A stretch of DNA of 54,629 nucleotides from an uncultured Vampirovibrio sp. (GTDB lineage: Bacteria > Cyanobacteriota > Vampirovibrionia > Gastranaerophilales > Gastranaerophilaceae), in assembly GCA_910583725.1 (NCBI GenBank), contig CAJTXZ010000001.1, positions 177,225 to 231,853 of the forward strand, written 5' to 3'. Position 1 is the first letter of the stretch; the number at the start of each line of letters is the position of its first letter. Shown in pieces: positions 52,164 through 54,629 of this stretch. The notes beneath the pieces were generated by a model. It was given only the letters and a program-made list of their open reading frames with translations. It had not been told where the DNA came from and did no database searches. The position numbers were made by a program, and so were the translations under genes.

Positions 52164-53960
52164 TTACAGGATGTTTGAGGATAGGATAAAGTGAACCCTG
52201 CATCCTGAAGCATTTTCAGGCTTATCACCTACCGGGATACCAACATATATGTTACCTGATAAGTATTTGGTTAATTTCAGAATAACACCGCCGCCAGTAC
52301 TCATAATATAGTTAGATCCGTCAGATGATTTTACATCACCATACCAACCCATATCATAGAAAGCAGCAAGCCTGATACTGTCGTCAATAAAGTGAAGTTT
52401 TTCAGGGAGCATCATCCTGAGGAATGGTATCGGGAATCTAACTTCAGCAGAAGCGGTTACACCGTAGTCTGATATAAATGTACTTTCTTCATAGCCTCTA
52501 ACTGTTGTCATACCGCCAACAGCCATCTTTTCTGATGGAAGAAGGGCCCTGTTTGCCCACTGGCCGCCAGCCTGCAAAATACCGGTTGACCTAAACGGCA
52601 AAGCTTGTAATCTTGCTGCGTTTGCAAAAACCTTTACAGCATTGTTATTTGGTACAGATTTATCACGGCTGCTTGCGCCAAACATATGGTCTGTTTCATC
52701 CCAAAGCGGAATGCCGACGCCAGTACCAACGTTAAAGAAGGTTTTACCATAAAAATCGTCTTTAATATTTGTTAAGTTAACCTTTGCAGTTCTTGATCTG
52801 TATTTATAGTCTAAAATCGGGAGTAGGTCAAAGGTTGTGCTGGTATTTCTTATATCTAAACCAATATCGCCGTATAACTTATAGTTATCAGTTTTAACCA
52901 ATCTTCTTGAAACAGAACCAAAGAAGTTATGAGATTTTGATTCAATTCCCATAAACTTCATATCTCCGCCAACTTCAGCACCTGAATATGAATAGCCTAA
53001 GTTCAACTTAGTTTCTTTGGTTTTTGTTAAAGGAACGCTGTAAAACACACCCTGGCCTATAGAACGTCTTGCTAAAGTGGTTGTAGAATACAATTGGTCG
53101 CCGTGGCCTGTTAAGTTATACATACCGGCGAAAAATATTGCCCTGTTTAAACCAGTGCTTGTGGTGCCCATATCATCCCACCTGAAATCAAAGTCAAGAG
53201 GAAATCTGTCGGCAACGTTTAATTCTAAATTCGTAAATTCAGCGCTTTCTTCATTATCTGTCAAGGCAACCTGGCCTTTCATATAGCCTGTTGCGTTAAT
53301 TTCTCTTAAAGATTCCTGAATATCACGAACGTTAAGAAGTTTTCCTTCTTCTATATATTTATCTGTTAAATAAGCGTTTTTTAAGAAGCTTTCTTTTTCC
53401 CATTTATTGCCGGTAACTTTGATATCACCGTATTTACCTTCCATGATCATAATGCGGATATTGCCGTCTTGTACCCTTTGTGGAGGAAGGTAGGCAATTG
53501 TAGAAATATAGCCTCTTTGCTGGTAATAATCTGTGACCATATTGGCCATGCCGACAACATCAGCAACTGTCACCTGCTGGCCTATCTTTTCGCATATTAA
53601 ATTCATTAATTCTTCTTCTGTAAAGGCAGTGTAGCCATCGAACTTAATTGAATTAAGCTTGAATGTTACCTCCTTATTAGGAAGCCTGTCAACTTCTTGC
53701 TGCAGTTCCTTTTTCATTTCAATCTGCTCATCGCCCCTGTGCTCATCATTTCTTTCTTCGCGGGCTTTGATTTCATATTCTTTAAACTGTCTCAGGTTTG
53801 ATTGGTCAATGATACCTGAGTCAAAGTTTCCTATAGGAGATCTTAAAGAAGTATCTGCCGCCGCAAAACAGGCACTCGTAGAAATTGAAAGGCAGAGAGC
53901 CAAGAGCGGAAGAGATAATCTAGAGAAATTATTTTTCACTTTTTTACTTGTCCTTTTCAT
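52164..53960 (-). CDS. two-partner secretion transporter TpsB (FhaC/ShlB family)
   Basis: An outer-membrane Omp85-type pore that exports a TpsA partner. About 598 residues. The signal peptide ends near SISTSACFA. The POTRA part shows FKLNSIKFDGYTAFTEEELM and QQRGYISTIAYLPPQRVQDG. The C-terminal barrel carries the conserved MTTVRGYEESTF (the VRGY loop) and strands such as ASAEVRFPIPFLR. ATG 53960 is used. A TTG at 53978 is possible, but neither has a strong ribosome site. It is divergent from the tpsA start across about 440 bp. It implies an outer membrane. Confidence 0.93.
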   Translation of the reverse strand: MKRTSKKVKNNFSRLSLPLLALCLSISTSACFAAADTSLRSPIGNFDSGIIDQSNLRQFKEYEIKAREERNDEHRGDEQIEMKKELQQEVDRLPNKEVTFKLNSIKFDGYTAFTEEELMNLICEKIGQQVTVADVVGMANMVTDYYQQRGYISTIAYLPPQRVQDGNIRIMIMEGKYGDIKVTGNKWEKESFLKNAYLTDKYIEEGKLLNVRDIQESLREINATGYMKGQVALTDNEESAEFTNLELNVADRFPLDFDFRWDDMGTTSTGLNRAIFFAGMYNLTGHGDQLYSTTTLARRSIGQGVFYSVPLTKTKETKLNLGYSYSGAEVGGDMKFMGIESKSHNFFGSVSRRLVKTDNYKLYGDIGLDIRNTSTTFDLLPILDYKYRSRTAKVNLTNIKDDFYGKTFFNVGTGVGIPLWDETDHMFGASSRDKSVPNNNAVKVFANAARLQALPFRSTGILQAGGQWANRALLPSEKMAVGGMTTVRGYEESTFISDYGVTASAEVRFPIPFLRMMLPEKLHFIDDSIRLAAFYDMGWYGDVKSSDGSNYIMSTGGGVILKLTKYLSGNIYVGIPVGDKPENASGCRVHFILSSNIL

Positions 53961-54399
53961 AAAAAATATATATTTCAAGCACTACTCTTTTTTTATAATA
54001 ATGCAATACATATAAGACGGCAATAAACTATATTAATGATTTTTATCTTTTATTTTTTTAAAATCTATTTATTTATACAATATTTAAAACAACAAAAAAA
54101 ATCAACATGCTAAAAAAGTGAAAAATATTAATTTTTGTAAATTTTTTTAAAATTACTAATGTTTTTTAAAAATATACCGATAACAGTATTGTGAAGGCAC
54201 AGAGGATAAATTAATATAAATGTTACAAATTGCAAAGATTTTTTTCACATGACGCAATTTTTTATATTCAGGAGTTTTTATTATAATATACAAGGACATA
54301 ACTATAACTATTTAATGAGCAAATTTAACAACTTATCTTTTTTTGAAGGAAATCTATTAATTTAAAAGTACATTAATCTAATAAAGGAAAGGCAAACAA
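53961..54399. promoter_or_regulatory. divergent regulatory region of tpsB and tpsA
   Basis: Very AT-rich spacer. A TATAAT at 54282-54287 faces tpsA. AAGGAAAGG at 54384-54392 is the tpsA ribosome site. No clear operator is seen. Confidence 0.4.
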
Positions 54400-54629
54400 A
54401 TGAAATCTTTAAACAAAAAAATTAAAGCTCTATTGGTTTTATTCAGCTTTATTGCCTACATGCCCATTTCAATGCTTCCATCATTTGCATTGGATGCTAA
54501 CGCAACACCTGATTTGAATTCATCAATCAACGGCGGCTATGTTGGCAAAAACCCGACAAACAGCAATAAATTTGATGTTAACGTTGAAGCAGGCAAAGGC
54601 GGCGTTGCACAATTTGACTGGAACAGCTT
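54400..54629 (+). CDS. TpsA-type exoprotein, N-terminal part (cut by window end)
   Basis: The partial frame has a signal peptide (about 1-31, ALLVLFSFIAYMPISMLPS then FALDA), followed by GGYVGKNPTNSNKFDVNVEA and GGVAQFDWN, which fits the start of a haemagglutinin/TPS secretion domain. With the divergent TpsB it forms a secretion pair. The rest, probably a very long beta-helix adhesin or toxin, is outside the window. Confidence 0.8.
   Translation, partial: MKSLNKKIKALLVLFSFIAYMPISMLPSFALDANATPDLNSSINGGYVGKNPTNSNKFDVNVEAGKGGVAQFDWNS

Overview
The window is AT-rich chromosomal DNA, and it most likely comes from a gut member of the non-photosynthetic Cyanobacteria (Vampirovibrionia/Melainabacteria, Gastranaerophilales type). 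Four things suggest this. EF-Tu carries the extra segment around residues 180-195 that is typical of cyanobacterial EF-Tu. A flagellar basal-body cluster and an outer-membrane two-partner secretion pair occur together. There is a giant glycine-rich pseudopilin-like protein. Several orphan proteins share a short N-terminal 'Asn-rich then F-x-G' motif. The lineage call is inference from these traits, not a database result.

Layout. 0-1.8 kb: tRNA-Tyr, tRNA-Thr and tuf with a terminator. 1.8-8.5 kb: an accessory region with two diverged copies of one locus. Each holds three degenerate, promoterless cassettes of a Cys-rich C-terminal domain that has conserved ends (GGCAG ... FSVRC) and a divergent middle. 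Between the two copies lie an ArsR-type regulator, a glyoxalase and a coupled pair of orphan genes. 8.7-9.6 kb: an orphan membrane protein with a possible ADP-ribosyltransferase-like core. 9.9-13.6 kb: minus-strand flagellar genes (a FliK-like protein, two FlgF/FlgG-type proteins, FlgB, FlgC). 14 kb: a perfect 120-bp tandem repeat. 14.3-22.1 kb: housekeeping genes (deoB, a PLP decarboxylase, ligA, a SIMPL protein, mazG, hisG). 22.4-25.2 kb: the glycine-rich pseudopilin. 25.2-25.5 kb: two structured intergenic repeats. 26-36.7 kb: orphan proteins, ileS, a glucosaminidase, a bacterial voltage-gated sodium channel and a nitrilase-family enzyme. 36.8-46 kb: GNAT, nupC, small proteins, an XRE regulator, upp, a YcsF-family gene, and yvcK-panB-panC with a downstream membrane protein. 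46-51.5 kb: orphans, a zinc-ribbon/RPGGF protein, mtaB, an RlmD-type methyltransferase and a winged-helix protein. 51.6 kb to the end: a small secreted protein, then divergent tpsB and the start of tpsA.

Metabolic links. DeoB, NupC and Upp are parts of nucleoside/base salvage. PanB and PanC make pantothenate. The MtaB and RlmD-type enzymes modify tRNA and rRNA and overlap by a few bases. Flagellar genes, a glucosaminidase and a sodium channel fit a motile cell. TpsB/TpsA and the pseudopilin put large variable proteins on the surface.

Two signals have no standard explanation. One is the set of six degenerate cassettes, which could be a silent-cassette reservoir or a graveyard of duplicated adhesin/pilin 3' ends. 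The other is a dispersed 18-bp palindrome, TAT[G/T]CCA-N4-TGG[C/A]ATA, with ten exact and about twelve near copies. It clusters around the cassettes and the ArsR gene, but it also occurs elsewhere between genes and inside three or more conserved coding regions.
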